64,000 nucleotides of DNA, taken from the NCBI GenBank assembly GCA_030432755.1, contig JAUILZ010000006.1, forward strand, positions 124,001 to 188,000, in the 5' to 3' direction. Origin of the DNA: Gammaproteobacteria bacterium (lineage in GTDB: Bacteria; Pseudomonadota; Gammaproteobacteria; Arenicellales; Poriferihabitantaceae). The notes under the pieces were generated by a model. That model was not told the origin of the DNA. It saw nothing but the letters and a program-made list of their open reading frames with translations, and ran no database searches. Below are positions 16,690-24,653 of this stretch, piece after piece (the first letter of the stretch is position 1; each line of letters opens with the position of its first letter). Both the position numbers and the translations under genes were made by a program.

Positions 16690-17079
16690 ATGACGAATAT
16701 GACTCCCGTTTCCCTCAAGGAGGCGCTGGACAAGCTGACATTCCTGCCCGACCGGTCACCGCTTTCCACTCCAGAGGACAAGGAAGATGCCTTTGCCAGG
16801 ATCTCAGCTTACCGGGATGGTGCAGTATTCATCGGTCACTACGCGGGCAACAGCGAGTGGGAGCGACACTCGAAGGGGGACGAAGTCGTCATGGTGCTGG
16901 AGGGAGAGACTACGCTGTTTCTCCTCGAGGAAGGCGAAGAGCGTCCGCACGGGATGTCGGGTGGCGAACTCCTGGTGGTCCCGCGGGGCGTCTGGCACCG
17001 GTTCGAGTCCCCGAAGGGTGTCAAGGTGATGACGGTGACCCCGCAGCCCACGGATCACTCCGTCGATCGCCCGGAATAG
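16690..17079 (+). CDS. cupin domain protein
   Basis: 129 residues with one cupin barrel. Motif 1 is WERHSKGDEVVMVLEGE (about 57-73) and motif 2 is GGELLVVPRGVWHRFES (about 88-104), giving a probable metal site with one His and one Glu from motif 1 and a His from motif 2. It acts in the cytosol as there is no signal peptide. The function could be an isomerase, dioxygenase or sensor; nothing decides. I chose the ATG after GAGGACACC. The 222 bp upstream of it show no recognisable element. Confidence 0.7.
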   Translation: MTNMTPVSLKEALDKLTFLPDRSPLSTPEDKEDAFARISAYRDGAVFIGHYAGNSEWERHSKGDEVVMVLEGETTLFLLEEGEERPHGMSGGELLVVPRGVWHRFESPKGVKVMTVTPQPTDHSVDRPE

Positions 17080-17175
17080 GCCGGGGCCGGATCCGTTTGT
17101 ATGGCGATTGCAAAACGCGGGTATCCTGGGGGATCCCGGCGGTCAGGCATCCCGTTGGCGCGGGTTGCGTAGCGG

Positions 17176-17619
17176 ATGTACGGGTTCCTCCTGCTGCTAC
17201 ACCTGCTCGGCGCGACGATCTGGACGGGAGGGCATATCGTTCTGGCCGTCGTGGTGCTCCCGAAGGTACTGCGAAGGCGGTCTCCGGAAGCCCTTCTCGA
17301 TTTCGAGTCGGTCTTTGAAAAGATCGGCATGCCGGCGCTCATCGTGCAAGTCGTGACGGGAGTGGCCCTCGCCCATCGCATGCTGCCCGATCATGCGCAA
17401 TGGCTCGACCTCGATAATCCCGTCTCCCGTGTCATCCTGGCCAAGCTTGGGTTGCTGGCGCTCACCCTGGGATTCGCGGTCCACGCGCGGTTCCGGGTCA
17501 TCCCCACTCTGTCGGAAAGGACGCTGGGAATCATGGCCTGGCATATCGTGCCGGTCACCGTGTTTTCCATCCTGTTCGTCGTGGTCGGGGTATCATTTCG
17601 CACCGGGTGGTTATACTGA
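17176..17619 (+). CDS. CopD-like small integral membrane protein
   Basis: 147 residues and four predicted membrane helices. Histidines in or near helices (LLHLLGATIWTGGHIVLAVVVLP, LAHRM, AWHIVPV) are placed as in the CopD/copper-resistance D and cytochrome b561-like membrane families, where they bind copper or heme. The GxxxWxGGHI pattern in helix 1 is typical of CopD-type proteins. No CopC or other copper genes are nearby, so a copper role is uncertain. The ATG has a weak ribosome binding site. The preceding 96 bp after the cupin gene show nothing clear. Confidence 0.65.
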   Translation: MYGFLLLLHLLGATIWTGGHIVLAVVVLPKVLRRRSPEALLDFESVFEKIGMPALIVQVVTGVALAHRMLPDHAQWLDLDNPVSRVILAKLGLLALTLGFAVHARFRVIPTLSERTLGIMAWHIVPVTVFSILFVVVGVSFRTGWLY

Positions 17620-17733
17620 GCGCGGGAACATCATGCGCTTCGTGACCGTTCCCGAATCTGCGTGGGCTCGAACCTGCCACGGTGGACGCCATCTCTCGGT
17701 AGTCAGCCGGCCAACCTCCCAGGAGGCGAGAAA

Positions 17734-18543
17734 ATGTCGAAATCCGGATACCAGTTAGGACTGGACGCCGCGCAACTCTACGAAGCCCAGAAAGTACCGG
17801 CGATCTTCCAACCGCTGGCGGAGCGCACCCTGGAGAGCATTTCCCTGGACGGTTGCAACCGCGTACTCGACGTCGCCTGCGGCACCGGGATCGTCGCGCG
17901 CCTCTTGGCCGGGCGCCTAGGCCCGCGGGTCCGAATCGACGGCGTGGACCTGAACGGCGCGATGATTGCGGTCGCCCGGAAGGTTGCCGGCACCATGGGC
18001 GCTGGCCTGGCGTGGCACGAAGCCGATGTCGGCGCGCTGCCATTCGACGACGGAGTATTTGATCTTGCGATCTGCCAGCAGGGGTTGCAGTTTTTCCCCG
18101 ACAGGCCACGGGCTCTTGGGGAAATGCGGCGGGTACTTGCACCGCGGGGCCGCCTCGTACTCACTGTGTGGAAGGAATCCAGCGCGCTGTTCCAGGCGAT
18201 GGCCGAGGCATTGCGGCACCAGCACCTGACGGAGCTGGCGGATCAGATGCTCAGTCCCTTCGCGTTCAATGACGGCTGTGCGATCCGGATGCTGATAACG
18301 GAGGCGGGTTTCGGAGAAGTTTCTGCGCAGGAATTGGAGGTGGAGCGCCGGATCGGCCCAGTGGTGGAATCCGTTCCCAGGGAATTCGCGGGATCCCATG
18401 TCGCGGAACAGATCGCCGGCCTCGAGCAGGGGGTCATGGCGGAAATCCTGCGCGAGTGCGATGCGAAGCTGAGGCGTTTTGAATCGGGCGGCGGACTCAG
18501 CATCCCTCAGCGTACACACCTGTTCGTCGCCAACGCCAGTTGA
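17734..18543 (+). CDS. class I SAM-dependent methyltransferase (UbiE/Methyltransf_11 type)
   Basis: 269 residues. Motif I is VLDVACGTGIVARLLAGRL (about 45-63), strand 2 ends in IDGVDLNGAMIAVAR, motif II is LPFDDGVFDLAICQQGLQFFPDR (about 107-129), and motif III RRVLAPRGRLVLTVW. This QQGLQFFPDR form is common in small-molecule methyltransferases of the UbiE/BioC class; the acceptor is unknown. I chose the ATG after AGGAGGCG; a longer in-frame start adds 24 unlikely residues. It stands alone before the convergent lrgB gene. Confidence 0.8.
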   Translation: MSKSGYQLGLDAAQLYEAQKVPAIFQPLAERTLESISLDGCNRVLDVACGTGIVARLLAGRLGPRVRIDGVDLNGAMIAVARKVAGTMGAGLAWHEADVGALPFDDGVFDLAICQQGLQFFPDRPRALGEMRRVLAPRGRLVLTVWKESSALFQAMAEALRHQHLTELADQMLSPFAFNDGCAIRMLITEAGFGEVSAQELEVERRIGPVVESVPREFAGSHVAEQIAGLEQGVMAEILRECDAKLRRFESGGGLSIPQRTHLFVANAS

Positions 18544-18635
18544 TCACTTGACCCGTAAGCCTATGGGCATCCTGTTCGCGGCAACCTGCCCCAAGCGCAC
18601 CCGGGATCGGGTGACCATCGGCCGGCGCGCCCGGT

Positions 18636-19361
18636 TCAGAACAGGAAATTCCAGATCACCGGCAACAGGATCGCGGTGGCAAGGGCGTTCAGTCCCATGG
18701 CAAGTCCGGAGAACGCCCCCGCAACCTCGTTGACCTGCAGCGCGCGGGCGGTGCCGATACCGTGGCTCGCGGTGCCGATGGCGAGGCCGCGGGCCGCCCA
18801 GTCACGGATATTCAGCACGTTCAGGATCAACGGGCCGAGCATTGCGCCAATGACGCCTGTCAGGATGACGATCACGGCCGTCAATGACGGTAACCCGCCC
18901 AACTGCTCCGAAATCCCCATCGCCACCGGCGCGGTCACCGACTTGGGCGCCAGGGATACGATCGATACGACCCTGGCGTCCAGCATCCAGGCAATCGAAA
19001 CCGCAGTCAGGGCGGAAGTCAACGAACCGCAGGCGATGCTGAGCAGGATGGCCAGCGCGGATTTGCGAACACGGTCGAACTGGCGGTAAAGGGGCACCGC
19101 CAACGCCACGGTTGCCGGGCCGAGGAGAAAATGGACGAACTGGGCGCCCTCGAAAAAGGTATCGTAGTCGGTCCCGGTTCCCTTGAGGACGAGCACGATC
19201 GCGATGACACTCAACAGGACCGGGTTCAGCAGGGGATTCATATGCAGCTTCCGGTACACCATGGAAGCGAAAACGAAAGCCGCCAGCGTCAGCGTCAGGT
19301 GGAGTAGCGGGCTTGTGCTGAGATAAACCCAGATGTCGCGAAACTCACCCATTCGCCTCAA
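18636..19361 (-). CDS. lrgB: LrgB/CidB family membrane protein
   Basis: 241 residues, about seven or eight membrane helices. The FxxFLLGPATVALAVPLYRQF segment, the VSLAPKSVTAPVAMGISEQ loop and the ASHGIGTARA motif are diagnostic of LrgB. In Staphylococcus LrgAB acts against murein-hydrolase export; in plants and some bacteria the same fold (PLGG1, LrgB) carries glycolate or pyruvate. Which applies here is unknown. Its start overlaps the lrgA stop by 4 bp. Both genes face away from the HupE gene. Confidence 0.88.
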   Translation of the reverse strand: MRRMGEFRDIWVYLSTSPLLHLTLTLAAFVFASMVYRKLHMNPLLNPVLLSVIAIVLVLKGTGTDYDTFFEGAQFVHFLLGPATVALAVPLYRQFDRVRKSALAILLSIACGSLTSALTAVSIAWMLDARVVSIVSLAPKSVTAPVAMGISEQLGGLPSLTAVIVILTGVIGAMLGPLILNVLNIRDWAARGLAIGTASHGIGTARALQVNEVAGAFSGLAMGLNALATAILLPVIWNFLF

Positions 19362-19720
19362 CCCCGGTCACCGGTGTTACGGGTGTTCAACCTGTTGAGA
19401 GTCACCATGACCAACGCGGTGACAGCGATCGTCAAGAGTGTGCTGACGACCAGGGCGACGGATATCGGCAGCGCGTCTGCTCCCAGCAGCTCGAAATGCA
19501 CCATGACGCCCACCCCCGCCGGAACGAACAGCAGGGACAGGTTGTTCAGCAGTGCCCCGGCCACGTTGCCCAGGTCCTCGGGAACGCCGCCCCTGACCGA
19601 CAGGAACACGAAAAGCAGGATCATGCCCGCCACCGGACCGGGAAACGGAACGTCCAGGGCGCTTACAAGGAACTCGCCGGCCAACTGGCACGAGAGAATC
19701 AGGGTCAGGTATTCAAGCAT
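19358..19720 (-). CDS. lrgA: LrgA/CidA family membrane protein
   Basis: 120 residues, four membrane helices. The pattern PFPGPVAGMILLFVFL and the later LLFVPAGVGVMVHFELLGAD are the standard LrgA/CidA motifs; CidA-type proteins form holin-like oligomers and LrgA proteins pair with LrgB. Length fits the family. It is the first gene of a two-gene operon with lrgB. The ATG is preceded by GGAGATGC, a usable ribosome binding site. No LysR or LytTR regulator is adjacent, unlike many lrgAB loci. Confidence 0.87.
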   Translation of the reverse strand: MLEYLTLILSCQLAGEFLVSALDVPFPGPVAGMILLFVFLSVRGGVPEDLGNVAGALLNNLSLLFVPAGVGVMVHFELLGADALPISVALVVSTLLTIAVTALVMVTLNRLNTRNTGDRG

Positions 19721-19814
19721 CGTGCATCTCCTCTATCCCAGGATTGGATAGCGTGCCTAGTGTGCCACGCGATTGGTATACTGCGCCGGGACTGAACTGC
19801 CCAGGATTCATCCC

Positions 19815-20402
19815 ATGCGCCAAATGTGCCGCTACGCGGTATCCATCATCCTGATAACCCTTTCCAGCGCCGCCCTCGCCCACGAGGGCAGCGGTATCGC
19901 CGGCGGGTTTGCCAGCGGCTTCATGCATCCCATCCTCGGCTGGGATCACGTTGCCGCCATGGTGGCAGTGGGTCTTTGGGGCGCCTTCCTGGGCAGCCCG
20001 GCGATCTGGATATTGCCGGTGGTATTTCCGCTGGTGATGGCATTCGGCGGCGCCCTGGGCGTGATGGGAGTGCCGATGCCCGCCGTGGAGACCGGGATCG
20101 CGGCTTCCGCCGTGGTGCTGGGCGTGATGGTGCTGTTCGCGGTGCGACCGCCGATCTGGGTGGCGGCGGTCATCGTCGGCGCGTTCGCGGTCTTCCACGG
20201 TCATGCCCATGGCACGGAGCTGCCCGGGGCGGCGAACGCGGTCGCCTACAGCGTCGGCTTCGTGATCGGCACCGGTCTGCTGCACCTCTGCGGCATCGCG
20301 TTCGGCCTGCTGGTCAAGTGGCCCGCAGGCAAGGCCATGGTGCGCGCCGGCGGCGGACTGATCGCACTGGCCGGCGTGGGTTTCCTGACCGGGACACTGT
20401 GA
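19815..20402 (+). CDS. HupE/UreJ family membrane protein
   Basis: 195 residues with a signal-like first helix ending in SAALA, directly followed by the family hallmark HEGSGIAGGFASGFMHPILGWDH. His residues in this N-terminal segment and in FAVFHGHAHGTELP probably bind nickel or cobalt. HupE and UreJ are secondary nickel/cobalt transporters; no hydrogenase or urease genes are in the window. The ATG is the one that gives a normal leader. A TATACT -10-like hexamer lies at 19778-19783, without a good -35. The next gene starts 4 bp inside this one. Confidence 0.8.
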   Translation: MRQMCRYAVSIILITLSSAALAHEGSGIAGGFASGFMHPILGWDHVAAMVAVGLWGAFLGSPAIWILPVVFPLVMAFGGALGVMGVPMPAVETGIAASAVVLGVMVLFAVRPPIWVAAVIVGAFAVFHGHAHGTELPGAANAVAYSVGFVIGTGLLHLCGIAFGLLVKWPAGKAMVRAGGGLIALAGVGFLTGTL

Positions 20403-20998
20403 GCGGGCGCTGGCGCGCCGTTGTCACCTCCGGACTCCTTCTTCTCCCTGGCACGACCCTGGCCCATAGCCCCATCGAGGGGCTGAACAACTTCTACAAC
20501 GGGTTCCTGCACCCGATATTCGTCCCGGCGCACCTGCTCCTGTTGATCTCCGCGGGGCTGTTGGTCGGCCAGTTGGGGGTGCGGGAAAACCGCGCCGCGC
20601 TGCTGGCATTCGTCATCGCGGCCCTGGCGGGGCTGATCGTCGCATGGTTGGAACCGGGCATCGGCAGCGAGACCTTCATTCTTGCTGCCGCGGCGGCGAT
20701 CGGCCTCGTGGTGGCGGCAAGTCCCCGGATCGGACTCCTGCCAGGCGTGGTTATCGCGGCCGTCGCGGGCTTCGCCCTCGGCGCGGATTCGCCCCAGGAA
20801 TCGCTTGCGGGAAGAGACAAGCTGATCGCCTTTTTCGGCACTGGCGTCGCGATCTACGTTCTTTTCCTGTACCCCATGGCCATGGCCGACTACTGCAGGA
20901 AGCGAACCTGGCAGAAGGTTGCGGTCAGGGTCGCGGGTTCGTGGGTCGCCGCCAGCGCGTTGCTGGTGCTGGCACTGGCGTTCGCGACGGCGCGATAA
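20399..20998 (+). CDS. second HupE/UreJ-like membrane protein
   Basis: 199 residues, GTG start overlapping the stop of the first HupE-like gene (GTGA). After a leader ending in GTTLA, the mature start is HSPIEGLNNFYNGFLHPIFVPAHLLLL, a diverged form of the HupE N-terminal metal-binding segment with two histidines in the HP and AH positions. About six membrane helices follow. It lacks the HGHAHG loop of its neighbour. The pair probably arose by duplication, or is a two-subunit transporter. Translational coupling suggests a fixed ratio. Substrate unknown; nickel or cobalt is plausible. Confidence 0.7.
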   Translation: MSGRWRAVVTSGLLLLPGTTLAHSPIEGLNNFYNGFLHPIFVPAHLLLLISAGLLVGQLGVRENRAALLAFVIAALAGLIVAWLEPGIGSETFILAAAAAIGLVVAASPRIGLLPGVVIAAVAGFALGADSPQESLAGRDKLIAFFGTGVAIYVLFLYPMAMADYCRKRTWQKVAVRVAGSWVAASALLVLALAFATAR

Positions 20999-21058
20999 CG
21001 AAAGAAGCGCAAGCGGGGCTGTCGACAAACCCCGTGTTCCGGGCGCTGCATGCGCCGC

Positions 21059-21712
21059 TCAGGCGATGCGCAGTGCGGGTTCGGGCGATCCGGCCTCGTT
21101 CCCCTGGGCGCGATTCAGGTCGGGCGCATCGGCTGCCAGCAGCGCAATCAACCTGTCCGTAGTGAGCGCGGTGCAAAACTCACCATGCATCGAGGCCACC
21201 GCCAGGTCGTGCACCAGCCCGGGATCGTGATCGACGCCATTCAGGTCGATCCGGTTACAGGTGGCGCAGGCATCGTGGGCGAGGTAGGTGTCATAGCCCA
21301 TGTTGCCCGCCATGCGCACCGTGGTCTCGACGCAGAAATTGGTGAAGTAACCCGCCACCACCAGGCGCGAGACGCCTGCCGCGCGCAGCCGGGCGTCGAG
21401 ATCGGTGCCGATGAACCCGGAGTTCACGTCCTTCTCGACCACGATGTCTGCGGAAGTGGTCTCAAGGCCGTCGAGCTGCGCCCCGGTGGGCAGGGAGAAC
21501 TTGAGCGGGCTGTCGGGTTCGCGGCTGTCATGACGGGTAAACGCCACCTGCCTGCCGGCGTCGCGAAATGCCGCCAGGAGCGCGTGCAGCCTGTCTTCGC
21601 AACCGGGATTGTTCATGCGCCCGCCTGGTCCACCCCAGTGGTCGAGAACGTGTACGCCTTTCTGCACGTCGATAAGCAGTAGGGCGGTATCGGGTCCGAA
21701 TCTGGAGATCAT
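21059..21712 (-). CDS. isochorismatase family cysteine hydrolase
   Basis: 217 residues with the isochorismatase-like fold. The catalytic triad can be read as Asp15 (ALLLIDVQKG), the Lys in VEKDVNSGF (about 94) and Cys in GYFTNFCVETTVR (about 127), which is the nucleophile. Members hydrolyse amides or N-carbamoyl compounds (nicotinamidase, N-carbamoylsarcosine amidase, biuret hydrolase). The NSGFIGTDLDARLRAAGV part is typical of the general cysteine-hydrolase group. The substrate is not known. Monocistronic on the minus strand, divergent from the 111-residue gene at 21891. Confidence 0.82.
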   Translation of the reverse strand: MISRFGPDTALLLIDVQKGVHVLDHWGGPGGRMNNPGCEDRLHALLAAFRDAGRQVAFTRHDSREPDSPLKFSLPTGAQLDGLETTSADIVVEKDVNSGFIGTDLDARLRAAGVSRLVVAGYFTNFCVETTVRMAGNMGYDTYLAHDACATCNRIDLNGVDHDPGLVHDLAVASMHGEFCTALTTDRLIALLAADAPDLNRAQGNEAGSPEPALRIA

Positions 21713-21890
21713 GGCGGTATGATTGGGAGGTGGTGGTGAGGCCGTTGGCTTCGGCCCGGGACAGTCGGGGATTCTATCAAGTGTCGAAGGGCAGCCATGC
21801 GCGAACGCAACGAATTAGCCATCGGGCTGCAGCATTCGGCGGCTGGTTCCGCGGACGTTTGTTTGTAGCCCCGTAAATCGAGGTGCAGGA

Positions 21891-22226
21891 ATGAACACGA
21901 CAAAGCCCGTCGATAAGCCGGTCATCCGGTTCTACTTCGCCAGGATGAAGCAGGCGTTCCACGACCTGCCGGAGGAAGAAAAGACGGCCTTCATGCGAAC
22001 GGACCGCGAAAACCTGGACCAGCTCGGGATGAAGGCGATCACAATGGTCGACTGCAGTTGGTCCAGCAAGGAATGGGACTACGTCGGCGTCGAGGAATGG
22101 CCCTCCCTGGAAACGATTCGCGAACGTGAAAAGTTCGAGCAGGAAGTGCTCGATGTTTCGCGCTATGTCGAGTCGAAAGTGCTTCTGGGCACCGCCGAAT
22201 CCTACGAAGAGTACGGCAAGGGATAG
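21891..22226 (+). CDS. hypothetical protein, possible alpha/beta-barrel dimer
   Basis: 111 residues, soluble. The pattern of a first strand (VIRFYFARM), a helix with charged faces, a central strand (KAITMVDCSW), and WDYVGVEEWPSLETIREREKFEQ followed by a last strand (KVLLGTA) resembles dimeric alpha+beta barrel proteins (EthD/GYD-like). I do not recognise a named family. The ATG follows AGGTGCAGGA. It ends 12 bp before the convergent GNAT gene. The 178 bp upstream, shared with the isochorismatase gene, hold no clear operator. Confidence 0.5.
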   Translation: MNTTKPVDKPVIRFYFARMKQAFHDLPEEEKTAFMRTDRENLDQLGMKAITMVDCSWSSKEWDYVGVEEWPSLETIREREKFEQEVLDVSRYVESKVLLGTAESYEEYGKG

Positions 22227-22238
22227 TCCGCCCCGGGT

Positions 22239-23051
22239 CTATTCGGCCCTGCCTCGCCAGGAGGATTTTTCGAGCAGGTAACGATCCATCCACGCGCCCC
22301 GGGCGCCCTCGTTAAAGGCGGCGCGCAGACTTGTCTCCAGGTCATCGTTACCGGCAATCGCCGGGCGCCTGGCCAGAACGGTGGCCAGCGCGTCAATGAT
22401 GTTTCCTGAAGATCCCGATGAGACGGAGCTGACCTGGCCCGCGCGAAAACCGACCTGTTCTACGAGGGTACGCAGGTCGGCGGTGTGATCGTTGCCAAGT
22501 CGCCAGGTTTCGTATGCCAGGACGTCCTCGGCGAGCTCGTGATTCGACAGGAACACGGAGAAAGGCATGTGACCGACGGGGACGAAGCCCAGTTTGCCGG
22601 CTACGTGGGCAGAGCCCGGGTTGCCGCGGGAGAAGATGATCGCGGTCACGCCGTCATGGGACGTATTGGAGAACAGCCAGTCAATCGCGTGCCCGGCGGC
22701 CTCGCTGGCCACGCCCTTGCCCCAGACTTCGGGATGGTAGCCGTAGAGAATTTCCGGGTGGGGAACATCATCATCAGGTGGCGCGAATCCGCACCAACCG
22801 AGCAGTCGCTCCGGCGAGTCGATTGCGGAATCCAGGCTACGCACCGCCCACACGCCGTAACCGTGGGCGTCCCAGGCGCCGTTGTGCCAGCCTATACGCT
22901 TGCGCGCGGTAGCCATCCTGTGCTCTGGCGTCGATCCGTCGGCGGTGATGTGCCGGGTGACCTCCGGCTCGGCGAGTATTGCGGCCAGAGCGGCAACATC
23001 ATTTTCCCCGAAACGCTCGAATGCCAGTCTCGTGGACGGTGCGATGTGCAA
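22239..23051 (-). CDS. GNAT family N-acetyltransferase (RimJ/RimL-like) with C-terminal extension
   Basis: 270 residues. The first 165 are a RimJ/RimL-type GNAT: TRLAFERFGENDVAALAAIL, GYGVWAVR, the acetyl-CoA loop YHPEVWGKGVASEAAGHAIDWL and RGNPGSAHVAGKLGF. The last 100 residues form an extra segment (DLRTLVEQVG, Ser/Gly-rich linker, then helical) not usual for the family. The TTG start is supported by AGGGAGGGA 4 bp upstream; an upstream frame gives a poor sequence. Substrate unknown, and the tail does not match anything I recognise. Confidence 0.7.
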   Translation of the reverse strand: MHIAPSTRLAFERFGENDVAALAAILAEPEVTRHITADGSTPEHRMATARKRIGWHNGAWDAHGYGVWAVRSLDSAIDSPERLLGWCGFAPPDDDVPHPEILYGYHPEVWGKGVASEAAGHAIDWLFSNTSHDGVTAIIFSRGNPGSAHVAGKLGFVPVGHMPFSVFLSNHELAEDVLAYETWRLGNDHTADLRTLVEQVGFRAGQVSSVSSGSSGNIIDALATVLARRPAIAGNDDLETSLRAAFNEGARGAWMDRYLLEKSSWRGRAE

Positions 23052-23166
23052 GGTGTCCCTCCCTGAAAACCGTGTATCAAATATGCTTGCCCGGGATTCC
23101 TGCAGCCGCCGAGGCCGTTCTGGGTACCAGGCCGGACCGAGTCTGGCAGGCGGACGTCGCAATTTC

Positions 23167-23182
23167 TGTGAACCAGGTCACA
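23167..23182. promoter_or_regulatory. CRP/Vfr-type operator
   Basis: TGTGA-accagg-TCACA is a perfect match to the symmetrical half-sites of the CRP consensus. It lies between the GNAT gene on the minus strand and the class-III PLP enzyme gene on the plus strand. A TATACT -10-like hexamer at 23254-23259 puts a start near 23266; the operator centre is then at about -91.5, an allowed class I helical phase. There is no good -35 box, which fits activator dependence. Control by a Crp/Vfr-like protein is inferred. Confidence 0.65.
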
Positions 23183-23285
23183 GGGGGTTCCAGCGCCAGG
23201 CAGATCGAGCCACGGCCGGGTCGGGGCCAAGGGCGTCACGTTTGGGTAGCTCGTATACTGTCACCAATCAATCGAACCTACCCCG

Positions 23286-24653
23286 ATGCAGACAGACCAG
23301 CCAGCCAGCAGTGTTCCCACGCAGAGCGAGGGCGATGGCAATCTTTCCCCACGCCGCCAGGCCTGGGCCAACGCGCACCTCGACGATTCCACCCGCGACT
23401 TGCTCGCGCGTGATGCGCGGGTGTTCCTGCACCAGTCACTGTCGACGCCGTGCCTGAACGCGCTCGCCGGCAGCGATGGTATCCACCTGGAGGATTTGCA
23501 GGGCCGCCGGATCATGGACTTCCACGGCAACAGCGTGCACCAGGTGGGCCACGGCCATCCGCGGGTGCTGGCGGCGATCCGGGAACAACTCGACGTGCTA
23601 CCGTTCTGCCCGCGCCGCTACACCAACCGGCCCGCGGTGGAGCTGGCGGAACGCCTCACCGAACTCGCCCCCGGGGACCTCGACAAGGTGCTGTTTGCGC
23701 CCGGCGGTACCAGCGCCATCGGCATGGCGCTAAAGTTGGCGCGTTACGCCACCGGCCGGCACAAGACGGTTTCCATGTGGGACAGCTTTCACGGCGCCTC
23801 GTTGGACGCCATCTCCATCGGCGGCGAGGCCCTGTTCCGCAAGGACGTCGGGCCGCTGCTGCCCGGTACCGAGCACATTCCACCGCCGACTCGCGGGCGA
23901 TGCCATTTCAACTGTAGCGACGCGGCGCATACCGGCTGCACCGACTATCTCGACTACGTCCTCGGGGTGCAGGGCGACGTCGCCGCGGTGATCGCCGAGC
24001 CGATGCGCTGGACCACGGTGGAGTTGCCGCCGCCGGGTTACTGGCGCCGGGTGCGGGAGATCTGCGATCGACACGGCGCGCTGCTGATACTCGACGAGAT
24101 CCCCTCCGCCCTCGGCCGCACCGGGAAGATGTTCGTCTGTGAGCATTTCGACGTGGTGCCCGACATGCTGGTGATCGGCAAGGGTCTCGGCGGCGGGGTG
24201 TTTCCCATGGCGGCACTTATCGTACGGAGCGACCTCGACATCGCCGGCGACCGCGCCCTCGGCCACTACACCCACGAGAAAAGCGCCGTGGGATGCGCCG
24301 CCGCGCTCGCCACCCTGGACTGCCTCGAGGAGGACGGCCTGATGGACAACGCCGCCAGCCTCGGAGTGCTGGCGCTGAAGCACCTGGCGGAAATGGCGAA
24401 ACGCCATCCGCTGATCGACGACGTGCGCGGCCTCGGCCTGCACCTTGGTATTGCTTTGTCCAGGAATGGTGAGCCCGCGGCGGACGCCGCCGACGCGGTG
24501 CTCTACCATTCCCTGGCGCGCAACCTGAGCTACAAGGTCGGCGGCGGCAACGTGCTCACGCTGAGCCCGCCGCTCACCATCGACGAGGATCATCTCATGG
24601 CGGCTCTCGACATCGTCGAGGAGGGCATCGTGGAACAGGAGCGGGAAGCATGA
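23286..24653 (+). CDS. class-III PLP-dependent aminotransferase family enzyme
   Basis: 455 residues of the ornithine-type (class III) PLP fold. Visible are the N-terminal GHGHPRVLAAIREQLD, PGGTSAIGMALKLAR, the cofactor Asp in LLILDEIPSALGRTG and the PLP lysine in MLVIGKGLGGGVFPMAA (about residue 298). The N-terminal FLHQSLSTPC and MDFHGNSVHQVGHGHP resemble PbfA-type (R)-1-hydroxy-2-aminoethylphosphonate ammonia-lyases, but no phosphonate gene is near. A beta-amino-acid or omega-aminotransferase is the other possibility. It overlaps the DmpA-like peptidase gene by 4 bp. A perfect CRP-type site lies 104 bp upstream of the ATG. Confidence 0.8.
   Translation: MQTDQPASSVPTQSEGDGNLSPRRQAWANAHLDDSTRDLLARDARVFLHQSLSTPCLNALAGSDGIHLEDLQGRRIMDFHGNSVHQVGHGHPRVLAAIREQLDVLPFCPRRYTNRPAVELAERLTELAPGDLDKVLFAPGGTSAIGMALKLARYATGRHKTVSMWDSFHGASLDAISIGGEALFRKDVGPLLPGTEHIPPPTRGRCHFNCSDAAHTGCTDYLDYVLGVQGDVAAVIAEPMRWTTVELPPPGYWRRVREICDRHGALLILDEIPSALGRTGKMFVCEHFDVVPDMLVIGKGLGGGVFPMAALIVRSDLDIAGDRALGHYTHEKSAVGCAAALATLDCLEEDGLMDNAASLGVLALKHLAEMAKRHPLIDDVRGLGLHLGIALSRNGEPAADAADAVLYHSLARNLSYKVGGGNVLTLSPPLTIDEDHLMAALDIVEEGIVEQEREA

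Noticed and set aside
16995..17010. GGTTCGAGTCC, like a tRNA T-loop
   Set aside because: It lies inside the cupin frame and no acceptor stem or anticodon arm can be built around it.
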